Of a stretch of 53,569 bases of DNA, positions 44,106 through 51,399 are shown in pieces. The stretch spans positions 1-53,569 of the forward strand of contig JAEUIT010000083.1 of the NCBI GenBank assembly GCA_016795035.1. The letters are read 5' to 3'. Made by a program: the position numbers and the translations under genes. The notes beneath the pieces are model-generated. The model saw nothing but the letters and a program-made list of their open reading frames with translations. It was not told the DNA's origin and did no database searches. Origin of the DNA: Phycisphaerae bacterium. Its GTDB lineage: Bacteria; Planctomycetota; Phycisphaerae; Phycisphaerales; SM1A02. Position 1 is the stretch's first letter; each line of letters starts with the position of its first letter.

Positions 44106-44703
44106 CCCCAAATCTCCGTAGGGTCCCTCTTCACTATCCGACCGGTCACTTACGTGCCGGCCGGCCGACGTGACCGCTCCGCGCGAGAAATGTGTGCGGA
44201 GCTACGACCGAGAACGCGATCCTGCGTTTGCCGCGCACCGTCGGCGGTGCTCGACCGCGGCGCTCCTCCCTAAGACGCGCCGCTCCAGTCGGGTCAGGTA
44301 TACGCTCGGCGCGCACCGATGGGCGCGACAAGACTCGGAAGGATGCCTCAGAAGAGGGCTTGCGTGAAGTCCGAAATCCAGAACGGCGCTCCGGAAGCGG
44401 CGTGATCCGCGCAGCTTTCCCGTTTCAGCAGCGCGGCGGGGTCGCGGCGCGGCATTGCGGACCGTGCGTCCGCGCGGGTCGAGCGCTGCCCGGCGACTCT
44501 CACCTGAATGTGGCCCCGCCCAATTATCGGGACGTAGCGGTCGAAAACGGGCCCGGCCCAATTATTCGGACGTGTTCGAACGTGGCCATGTTCGAACGCG
44601 GCCACACCAGTGCGCGTGTTCGAACGTGGCCACACCTGTGCGAACGTGGCCACACCCGTGTCGGAATGTGGCCCCGCCTAATTATCGGGACGCGCCGCGG
44701 CGG
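44106..44703. other. 598-base non-coding gap upstream of the VCBS array
   Basis: Lies between the stop of the sigma-54 activator gene and the start of VCBS paralogue 6, both minus strand. The left 390 bases should hold the promoter of paralogue 6; a GTATAC is present near 44300 but at a distance of about 200 bases, and no convincing -10/-35 or sigma-54 promoter is seen near the start. The right part is the direct-repeat array described separately. Confidence 0.6.
44506..44692 (+). repeat. Compound direct-repeat array, possible insertion-element end remnant
   Basis: A 29-base unit, GAATGTGGCCCCGCC + YAATTATCGGGACG, occurs at 44506-44534 and 44664-44692 with one difference, and a degenerate half copy (CAATTATTCGGACG) at 44559-44572. 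Between them are four copies of a second unit, GTTCGAACGTGGCCACACC: at 44574 (truncated), 44590, 44618 and 44640 (variant). GTTCGAAC is itself a palindrome. There is no transposase gene. The mixed short repeats resemble the multiple terminal repeats of IS21-type elements, so a decayed element end is one reading; an operator array is another. Confidence 0.7.
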
Positions 44704-46287
44704 TCAGCCCGCGCGCTCGGCACCCTCGAGCCCGAGCGCCTTCATCTTCTTGTAGAGCGTCGTCCGGTTGATCCCGAGCTGGTCCGCCGTGCGTTGGCGG
44801 TTCCAACCGTTGTGATGCAGCGCCCGAAGTAGCACGCGCCGCTCCGGCTCGCGCATCGCCTCTTCCAGCGTCATCGGGGTCCACGGTTCGTCGTCGCTGC
44901 CGGCAAGTCGCAACCCTGGCGTTACGGCGGATGCGGTCGCCGGCGGCGATGCCATCGACATCGGCATCGGGATTCCGGGCGTCGCACCGGGTGGGGGCGG
45001 CGCGTTCGCGGGTCGCGCGACATCGCCTCGCTGCGTGATCGACTCGGGCAGATCCTCGACGCCGATCATGCCGCGCCGACAGAGGACGATCGCGCGCTCG
45101 ACCGCGTTCTCGAGCTCGCGCACGTTGCCGGGATAGCGGTACGCCTTGAGCGCGGCGAGCGCCTCGGGCGTGAAGCCCGCGATCGCCCGCTGATGCTCGC
45201 GGCACGACTCCACGAGGAAGTGGTGCGCAAGCCGTTCGATGTCGCCGACGCGATCGCGCAACGGCGGCAACTCGATCGTGACGACGTTGATGCGGTAGTA
45301 AAGGTCCTGGCGGAATTGGCCCGCCGCGACGAGCTGCTCGAGCGGCTGATTGCTCGCGAGCACCACGCGGACGTCGACCTCGACCGTTTCGGTCGAACCG
45401 ACCGGCTCGAAGCGTTTCTCCTGCAGCACGCGCAGCAGCTTCAACTGCATCGACGGCGACGCGGAGTTGATCTCGTCGAGAAAGAGCGTGCCGCCATGCG
45501 CCGCGAGGAAGCGGCCCTTCTTGTCCGCATGCGCGCCGGTGAAGGCCCCCTTCACGTGGCCGAAGAGCTCGCTTTCGAGAAGCGTCTCGGGAATCGAGCC
45601 GCAGGAGAGTTCGACGTACGGCTTCTCCGCACGCGGAGAGTTCCGATGGATCGCGCGAGCGATGAGGCTCTTGCCGGTGCCGGACTCGCCGGTCATCAGG
45701 ACGGTCGTTTTCGTCGGCGCCACCGCGGCGACGAGATCGAAGATCTTCACCATGCGCGGGTCGTCGCCGACGATCGACTCGAGACCCTTGCGCACTTCGA
45801 GCTGTCGGCGGAGCGACCGGTTCTCGCTGAGAAGCGCCTGCCGTTGCACCGCGCGCTCGACGGCGAGCGCCAGCTCTTCGTCGACGAGCGGCTTGCACAA
45901 AACGTCCGACGCGCCGAGCCGCACGGCTTCGACGGCCGTCTCGACGGTGCCGTAGCCCGTGATCGCGAGCGGGATCGCCGACACGCGCTCCTCGCGAAGC
46001 GCTGCGAGAAGTTCGAGTCCGCCAAGGCCGCTGCCGCGCGCCGTGGCCGCGACCATTCCCGGCGGAAGCCCCGGCATCGAGAGATCGGTGATGACGACGC
46101 GATACGCGGCACCGTCGCCGCGCTCGGCCTCGCGGACGCGCTCAAGCGCGCTCGCGGCGTCGAACGCGACGTCGACCTGATAGCCGCGCTGGCGCAGGAA
46201 GCCGGCGAGGGCGTCCGCGACGAGCGAGTCGTCGTCGACGACGAGGACCCGAAGCGGCGGGGAAGTCGTGGCGTCGGTGGTCGTCAC
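44704..46287 (-). CDS. Sigma-54-dependent response regulator (NtrC family)
   Basis: A 527-residue activator. Receiver domain about 12-150 with phospho-acceptor Asp68 (VITDLS), acidic pair near 18-20 and Lys132; it contains an unusual insert of about 15 residues right after the active Asp (GLPPGMVAATARGSGLGG). The AAA+ domain (about 172-400) has Walker A GESGTGKS at 200-207 and an intact sigma-54 contact loop GAFTGA at 247-252, then DLYYRINV and YPGNVRELENAVERAI. A Fis-type helix-turn-helix ends the protein (NRQRTADQLGINRTTLYKKM). GTG start overlapping the kinase stop by 4 bases. Target genes unknown. Confidence 0.93.
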   Translation of the reverse strand: MTTTDATTSPPLRVLVVDDDSLVADALAGFLRQRGYQVDVAFDAASALERVREAERGDGAAYRVVITDLSMPGLPPGMVAATARGSGLGGLELLAALREERVSAIPLAITGYGTVETAVEAVRLGASDVLCKPLVDEELALAVERAVQRQALLSENRSLRRQLEVRKGLESIVGDDPRMVKIFDLVAAVAPTKTTVLMTGESGTGKSLIARAIHRNSPRAEKPYVELSCGSIPETLLESELFGHVKGAFTGAHADKKGRFLAAHGGTLFLDEINSASPSMQLKLLRVLQEKRFEPVGSTETVEVDVRVVLASNQPLEQLVAAGQFRQDLYYRINVVTIELPPLRDRVGDIERLAHHFLVESCREHQRAIAGFTPEALAALKAYRYPGNVRELENAVERAIVLCRRGMIGVEDLPESITQRGDVARPANAPPPPGATPGIPMPMSMASPPATASAVTPGLRLAGSDDEPWTPMTLEEAMREPERRVLLRALHHNGWNRQRTADQLGINRTTLYKKMKALGLEGAERAG

Positions 46288-47057
46288 GCGGCAAGTCGAT
46301 TCGAGAGGCGGGAGATCGGGACGTCGGCGCAGAAGACGGCGCCGCGGCCGAAGGGGACGTTCGTGAGTTCCATGGAGCCGCCCACGCTGGCAAGGACGCG
46401 GCGGACGATCGAAAGGCCGAGGCCGTGGCCGCTCTCGGTGGTGGTGTCGAAGCGCGTGCCGAGGAAGCCGCCGAGGCCCGCGCCGTTGTCGACCACATCG
46501 ACGACGAGGCGCGAACCGCGCCGCCGAAGCGCGACCGTGACGGTGCGCGGTTCGTCGTCGCTCGAGCGGCACGCCACGCGGGCACACGACTCGATCGCGT
46601 TCCGGATCGTGTTCGTGAGGACGAGTTCGAGCGGACCGGCGGGAACGTTCATCGCGTCGCCTTCGCACTCGACCCGGAGCGCCACGCTGGTGGACGCGGC
46701 GAGCGGTTCCAACGCGGCCATCACGCGTCGCATGACGTCGCCGACGCGTTCACTCGCCACGGGTTCGGTCGCCGGCATGGTCGTGAGTCGCGAGGGCGGC
46801 TCGGCGGCGAGGGTGCTGCGGACGGCGGCACGCATCGCCTCGTCGATCTGTCCGCGGATCGCGGCAAGCGCCTCGGTCAGCGCCGCGTGGGCGGCTCGAC
46901 CGTTCGGCGAGTCCTCCGGGCCGAGGCTCGCGAGCGCGCGCGTGGCGCGGTGCACGGGAATCGAGAGCTCGTGGGCAAACGCGGCCACGTCCTCGACGGC
47001 GCGCGGCGCTCGGTCGGGCGTGTGCGAGGCGTTCGGCGGCAGGGAAGGAGTCGTCAT
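46284..47057 (-). CDS. Soluble histidine kinase, partner of the NtrC-type regulator
   Basis: A 257-residue kinase without a signal peptide, membrane helix or sensor domain. The His box is FAHELSIPVHRATRAL with His29; the ATPase domain (about 105-250) has N box NTIRNAIESC, G1 box VVDNGAGLGG and G2 box GHGLGLSIVRRVL. The ATG has AGAGG upstream. It is co-transcribed and translationally coupled with the sigma-54 activator. Like NtrB-type enzymes it is probably cytoplasmic and may sense through a partner protein. The first 20 residues are low complexity. Confidence 0.9.
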   Translation of the reverse strand: MTTPSLPPNASHTPDRAPRAVEDVAAFAHELSIPVHRATRALASLGPEDSPNGRAAHAALTEALAAIRGQIDEAMRAAVRSTLAAEPPSRLTTMPATEPVASERVGDVMRRVMAALEPLAASTSVALRVECEGDAMNVPAGPLELVLTNTIRNAIESCARVACRSSDDEPRTVTVALRRRGSRLVVDVVDNGAGLGGFLGTRFDTTTESGHGLGLSIVRRVLASVGGSMELTNVPFGRGAVFCADVPISRLSNRLAA

Positions 47058-47382
47058 CGCCTCTCGCCATCGACGCGAACGAGGGCCTGCTGAAGCGCGT
47101 GGTCCAAGTTCCGTTCAGATCGGCGGTGCCGAGAAGATTCGCGACGCGACGTGCGCGAACCGCCCATTATCGGACGGCACATTTGCGCGACTCTCGCACT
47201 TTTCACCTACCGCTCCTGCGCGCGCACCGGTACTTTTCAACTCGCGTGGCGTTCGCACGGTGTTGGAGGAGACATCGTGTCGGCGCCACGTTTTTCATTT
47301 TTGGCTTCGCGTCGTTGACGAGTCGCGCTCGACGATCCTTCTTTCACGCGGCCGCCGCGCGAGCGACGACGAAGGGGAACCT
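47058..47382. other. 325-base divergent intergenic region
   Basis: Separates the minus-strand kinase-regulator operon from the plus-strand secreted-protein genes and must hold promoters for both. I see no clear -35/-10 pair and no sigma-54 GG-N10-GC site at a useful distance. It contains a T-rich stretch (GTTTTTCATTTTTGG) near 47290 and no open frame with coding character. Confidence 0.55.
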
Positions 47383-49155
47383 GTGTCGCGCATGCAACGC
47401 CGAGTGTGGGTCAAACGACCGATCTCGAAGATCGCGTTCGCGGCGCGCGTCCTCGTAGCCGCACTCGCGACCGTCGTCGTGACCGCCTCTGGTCGTGGGG
47501 ACGATGTTTCCCCACGACGCGTCGTCGTTCGGAACGCAACGATCTATCGCTTCGACGCGGCGGACCTTACGCGCGCCGAGCCAGCGATGACGATCGTGAT
47601 CGAAGGGTCGACGATCGTCGCGATCGAACCGACGAAAGACGGCGACCTTCGCGATCGTGACGTGCTCGTCGACGCTCGCGGCGGCTTTGTCATCCCCGGG
47701 TTCCTCGAATCCCTCGTACCCGCCGATGGCGCTACGACGCCGAGCTACGGGCAGCTCGCCGCACGGACCTCCGGCGGCGTGACCACGGTTGTTAGCACCT
47801 GGGACGCCCGCGAGGTGGCGTGGCTTGGGCGCATCGGCGAGACCTCGTCGTTTCCGATACCCGATCCCCAGTCGCGGCAACCGGCGCCGGTCGAGGCGTC
47901 GGTGGCCGATCGCCTTCGTGAACGTGCCGCGGAGCGTCCGGCTCCGACGCGCGAGTCGCGGGCGAAGGCGCTTCGCGACGTGACCGCCGGCCGTGCCGAG
48001 CGCTTCGGGTTGGCCGACCGCGGCACGATTGCCGTGGGGAAGCGCGCGGACCTTCTCGTCCTCACGGCCGACCCGCTTGACGACCTCGACGCGACACGAA
48101 ACCCGACGCAGATGGTCCTCGGCGGCAAGACGCTCCGAATCGCCGCGCTTGCGACCGCGCGGTCGATGAATGAACGCACAGAGTCCTTCCTCAAGGATCT
48201 TCCGAAGGCAAACGCGTACGGCAGCCGCTTCGCGATCGAGAGCGGGGGACTTCGGCTCGGCCGACTTGATGTCAACGCGTTCGGGCGCGCGGGATTCGAA
48301 TGGTGGGGGCCGCCCATCAATCGCTGGACTGCGTGGTCCTTCGCCCGATCGTTCGAGGTGGGGAAGGCGGATCACTGGACCACCGTCCAGACCGTCTTCG
48401 CAACGGTCGACATGACGAAGCCTGCGCTCGGCGTGGAATTGCGGTTCGACGGGACCGCCCTCGACGTGACCACCACGACGTACGCCGGCGACCCGATCCC
48501 CCCGGCCAAGACCGAGCGACTTCCGATCGTCGCGGACTTCGCCATCATCGATCCGATCAGTGCCGTGGGCATGGCCGGGAGAGACCTCGCGCGTCTCGAC
48601 GTCGGCGAGTCGAAGACATTCACGGTGGCGGAAGTCGACCTTTCGCCAGCGAGCGCACGGCTCGGCGTTCGAGAGATCACGGTTGAGCGCATCGATCCCT
48701 CCCGATCGCCGATGCCCATTCCCGATGGCGCGCGGGCCTTTCGACTTCGGGCGGCGATGACCGGGCCGGTCGGGGCCGACACCACCGTCGAGATCGGATG
48801 GGTCGCGGGCTTCCCCGACCGAGTCGAGGCGAAGAACCCTGGCCAGGCCTTGCCGCCCGTCGCGCTTCTCCGAGGGGTCCGCGCGGCGCTTCTCGCGCCA
48901 GACGGGATCACCGAGTATCTGCCCGACCCGGATGTCGCGTTCGCGCGACCTCCGGCCGGAAGTTCCGGTGCGACCGACGCAAAGGATGTCCCCGCTCCGC
49001 GCCGCGAGCCGAACTCCCCGCCGCAAGATTCCGACTTCCCGCAACCGGCAGGCCCGTCGCGGGAATCCTTGGACCCGCAGATCCCTCTTGAAACGACCCG
49101 ACCGTACGCGGTCCGGTCTCGCTCAGCACCGCTGAGGCAGGGGGTCGTCGGCTGA
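47383..49155 (+). CDS. Secreted amidohydrolase-like protein lacking the catalytic barrel
   Basis: About 590 residues. AAGGGGA lies five bases before a GTG; an ATG three codons later is the alternative start. A signal sequence or anchor (AFAARVLVAALATVVVTASG) is followed by the amidohydrolase N-terminal beta-sandwich (VVVRNATIYRFD, IVIEGSTIVAIEP, VDARGGFVIPGFLESL). The metal-binding HxH that should follow VIPGF is absent; only SGGVTTVVST remains of the TIM barrel before the closing block ADRGTIAVGKRADLLVL about 80 residues on. Some 350 further residues form an unrelated, mainly beta C-terminal region. It is therefore unlikely to be a hydrolase. Confidence 0.78.
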   Translation: MSRMQRRVWVKRPISKIAFAARVLVAALATVVVTASGRGDDVSPRRVVVRNATIYRFDAADLTRAEPAMTIVIEGSTIVAIEPTKDGDLRDRDVLVDARGGFVIPGFLESLVPADGATTPSYGQLAARTSGGVTTVVSTWDAREVAWLGRIGETSSFPIPDPQSRQPAPVEASVADRLRERAAERPAPTRESRAKALRDVTAGRAERFGLADRGTIAVGKRADLLVLTADPLDDLDATRNPTQMVLGGKTLRIAALATARSMNERTESFLKDLPKANAYGSRFAIESGGLRLGRLDVNAFGRAGFEWWGPPINRWTAWSFARSFEVGKADHWTTVQTVFATVDMTKPALGVELRFDGTALDVTTTTYAGDPIPPAKTERLPIVADFAIIDPISAVGMAGRDLARLDVGESKTFTVAEVDLSPASARLGVREITVERIDPSRSPMPIPDGARAFRLRAAMTGPVGADTTVEIGWVAGFPDRVEAKNPGQALPPVALLRGVRAALLAPDGITEYLPDPDVAFARPPAGSSGATDAKDVPAPRREPNSPPQDSDFPQPAGPSRESLDPQIPLETTRPYAVRSRSAPLRQGVVG

Positions 49156-49257
49156 GATCGGCGTGCGCCGGTCTCGGCAGCGGGATTCGTTCGTCTTCGG
49201 TCGGGTGGCGAGTCGGCCTGAGGCATCGCCGCCTTCTTCAGTCCTCTGAGGTCACTC

Positions 49258-51156
49258 ATGCCCACACGCTTCCTCGCACTCACCCGCCACCTCACCCTCG
49301 TCGCGGCGGTCACCGCGGCGGCGGTTGCGCCGGTCACCCTCGCTCGCCAAGCCGCTCCGCCGCCTCCCGGCCAGAACAGTGGCGGGAACGGCAACGATGC
49401 CGGCGCGGGTCGTGGCCAGGATGCTGGCGGTCGACGTGGCGGTGGCCAAGGCCAGAATCAGGACGGCAACGGCGGCGGTCGTCGCGGTGGTGGTGGCTTC
49501 AACTTCGGTGGCGGTGGCGGCGGCGGTCGAGGCGGCTTCGGCGGCGGTGGCGGCGGCATGCGGGATGTCCGCGAGGCGCTCGACCCCGATTTCGTCCGTC
49601 GCGACGTGCCCGTCTTCATCCAGCAGCTCAAGCTCGACGACACGCAGGTGCCGGTCCTCGAGACGCTGATGCACGACTACGAGGAGGAGTACAAGGTCTC
49701 CGCCGAAGTCATTCAGACCGAAGTGCAGGACCTCGGCCGCAACGTCTTCCAGAGCATGATCACCCCGGAGATGCGCGACCGCTTCTTCGGCGAGATGCAG
49801 AAGATGCAAGAGGAGATCGCGAAGGCCGCAGCGGATCGCGGCGGCGAACTCGACGACGAGACGCGCCGCGCGATGTTCCGCGAGCGGATGACGAAGCTCC
49901 AGGAGGAGATGGCGCAGGAGCGCAAGGCGAGCGGCGCGGACAAGGAACTCAAGAAGACCTTGAGCGACATGTTCGACAAGCTCAACGCCTGGCAGACCAA
50001 GAAGGCCGAGATGCGCAAGGCCTTCGTCGAAGGCCTGAAGGCAACGCTGAGTGACGACCAGTTGGCGTCGTGGCCGGCGTTCGAGCGATTCCTCAATCGA
50101 GAGAAGACGCTCTCGCGCGGTCGCCTCTCCGGCGAAAGCACGAACCTGATCTTCGTCGTCGACGAGCTCAAGATGCCCGAAGGCGAGTTCGCGAAGGTCG
50201 AGCCGCTTCTCGATCCCTACGAACTCGCGCTCGATGCGGCGCTGGTCGCTCGCAACGACTTCCTCGTTTCGTCGATGCCGCGACTCTTCAAGGCGATGGA
50301 GAATGGCGACGCGAAGGAAGCCGAGCGCATCTTCGAACGCCAGATGCAGCTCCGCACGGTCGTTCGCGACGTGAATGAGGACTATCGCCAGCAGATGGTG
50401 ACCGCCCTCGGCGAGAGCGAAGCGGCGAAGACCCTCGAGAGCGCGGCGCTCCTCGACGGCTATGAACGCATCTATCGCGCGACGACCGCGCAGCGCAGCT
50501 TCGACGCCGCGCTTGAGATGGAAGGCATCGATCCCGAAGTTCGCAAGAGCATCGCCGAGCTCCAGGCCGCGTACCTCAACGAACTCAGCGGCAAGAACCG
50601 CGATCTCCTCGCGGTCACGAAGCGCAACGAGCCCACGCAGCAAGCCGAAGACGCCGGCCGCTTCGCGACGTTCATGGCGGCCGCGATGAGCGGCGACTTC
50701 AGCGCGATGGGTGGCATGGGCATGCCGTTCGGTCGCGGACAGTTCAACGATCGTCCCGAGGATCCCGTCCGTAAGGCGATGGATTCGCGGTCGGAACTCG
50801 GCCAGAGCTACATCGATCGTCTCAAGGCGCTCCTCACGCCCGAGCAGATCGAGCAGCTTCCGCGTCGCGACGGTCGTGGCGGCGGCCAAGGCGGCCAAGG
50901 CGGTCCGGGCGGCCAGGGCATGACGCGCATGCTTGAGGCCCTGCCCGAAGCGCAGCGCACCGAGATCATGGCGAAGGTCGACACGAATAAGAACGGCCAG
51001 ATCGACGACGACGAGCGCGGCGAGTTCTTCCGTGCCTTGCGCGACGCCGGCGTCGACGTCTTCGGACGCGGCGGCGGTGGCGGCGGAGGTGGTGGTGGCG
51101 GTGGTGGCACGCCGGGCGGCGATGGCCCGCGACGCCGCGATCGTCAGGCCGAGTAA
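49258..51156 (+). CDS. Secreted Gly-rich protein with C-terminal EF-hand
   Basis: A 632-residue protein with signal peptide about 1-30 (VAAVTAAAVAPVTLA). Residues about 40-100 are Gly/Asn/Gln-rich low complexity (repeated GGGG). About 105-520 are mainly helical and charged (DVPVFIQQLKLDDTQVPVLE, ERMTKLQEEMAQERKASG), loosely resembling periplasmic LTXXQ/Spy-like helical proteins of planctomycetes; this is weak. A single EF-hand, VDTNKNGQIDDDE, sits near 578-590, followed by another poly-Gly tail. GAGG lies upstream of the ATG. A perfect terminator follows. Function unknown; calcium or metal sensing in the periplasm is inferred from the EF-hand. Confidence 0.85.
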   Translation: MPTRFLALTRHLTLVAAVTAAAVAPVTLARQAAPPPPGQNSGGNGNDAGAGRGQDAGGRRGGGQGQNQDGNGGGRRGGGGFNFGGGGGGGRGGFGGGGGGMRDVREALDPDFVRRDVPVFIQQLKLDDTQVPVLETLMHDYEEEYKVSAEVIQTEVQDLGRNVFQSMITPEMRDRFFGEMQKMQEEIAKAAADRGGELDDETRRAMFRERMTKLQEEMAQERKASGADKELKKTLSDMFDKLNAWQTKKAEMRKAFVEGLKATLSDDQLASWPAFERFLNREKTLSRGRLSGESTNLIFVVDELKMPEGEFAKVEPLLDPYELALDAALVARNDFLVSSMPRLFKAMENGDAKEAERIFERQMQLRTVVRDVNEDYRQQMVTALGESEAAKTLESAALLDGYERIYRATTAQRSFDAALEMEGIDPEVRKSIAELQAAYLNELSGKNRDLLAVTKRNEPTQQAEDAGRFATFMAAAMSGDFSAMGGMGMPFGRGQFNDRPEDPVRKAMDSRSELGQSYIDRLKALLTPEQIEQLPRRDGRGGGQGGQGGPGGQGMTRMLEALPEAQRTEIMAKVDTNKNGQIDDDERGEFFRALRDAGVDVFGRGGGGGGGGGGGGGTPGGDGPRRRDRQAE

Positions 51157-51183
51157 GCGCCCACATCCAAGTAGGCATCAATG

Positions 51184-51214
51184 CCGGAGCGCTCCCGTGA
51201 GCGCTCCGGTTTTT
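51184..51214 (+). terminator. Rho-independent terminator after the EF-hand gene
   Basis: CCGGAGCGCTC - CCGT - GAGCGCTCCGG forms a perfect 11-bp stem with a 4-base loop followed by TTTTT. It begins 27 bases after the stop of the Gly-rich protein gene. Confidence 0.95.
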
Positions 51215-51399
51215 CGTTGCGCCTCGCTCGCACGTATGGGCAAACGGGGGTTCAGAAGAAAAGCGCGCGACGTCGTGATGGGTTTCGCCCGCAACCCTCG
51301 GCTGAACGGTGGCCGCACGCGCGGACCAGACCGTCCACGCGCGGTTCACCGTCACCACGAGCCTTCTTCTTCCGGCCTCGTCAGACCTTGGAGCCAACC

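Noticed and set aside
44600..44640. Sigma-54 promoters (GG-N10-GC) within GTGGCCACACCAGTGC and GTGGCCACACCTGTGC
   Set aside because: The spacing fits, but the -12 part lacks TTGC, the sites point toward the 3' end of the activator gene, and they recur simply because the repeat does.
44574..44692. CRISPR array
   Set aside because: Repeats are unequal, spacers are 0-10 bases and variable, and no cas genes are nearby.
45193..47382. Upstream extension of the amidohydrolase-like frame by more than 700 codons
   Set aside because: It runs antisense through the sigma-54 activator and kinase genes and has no ribosome-binding site or domain. The protein begins near 47383 after AAGGGGA.
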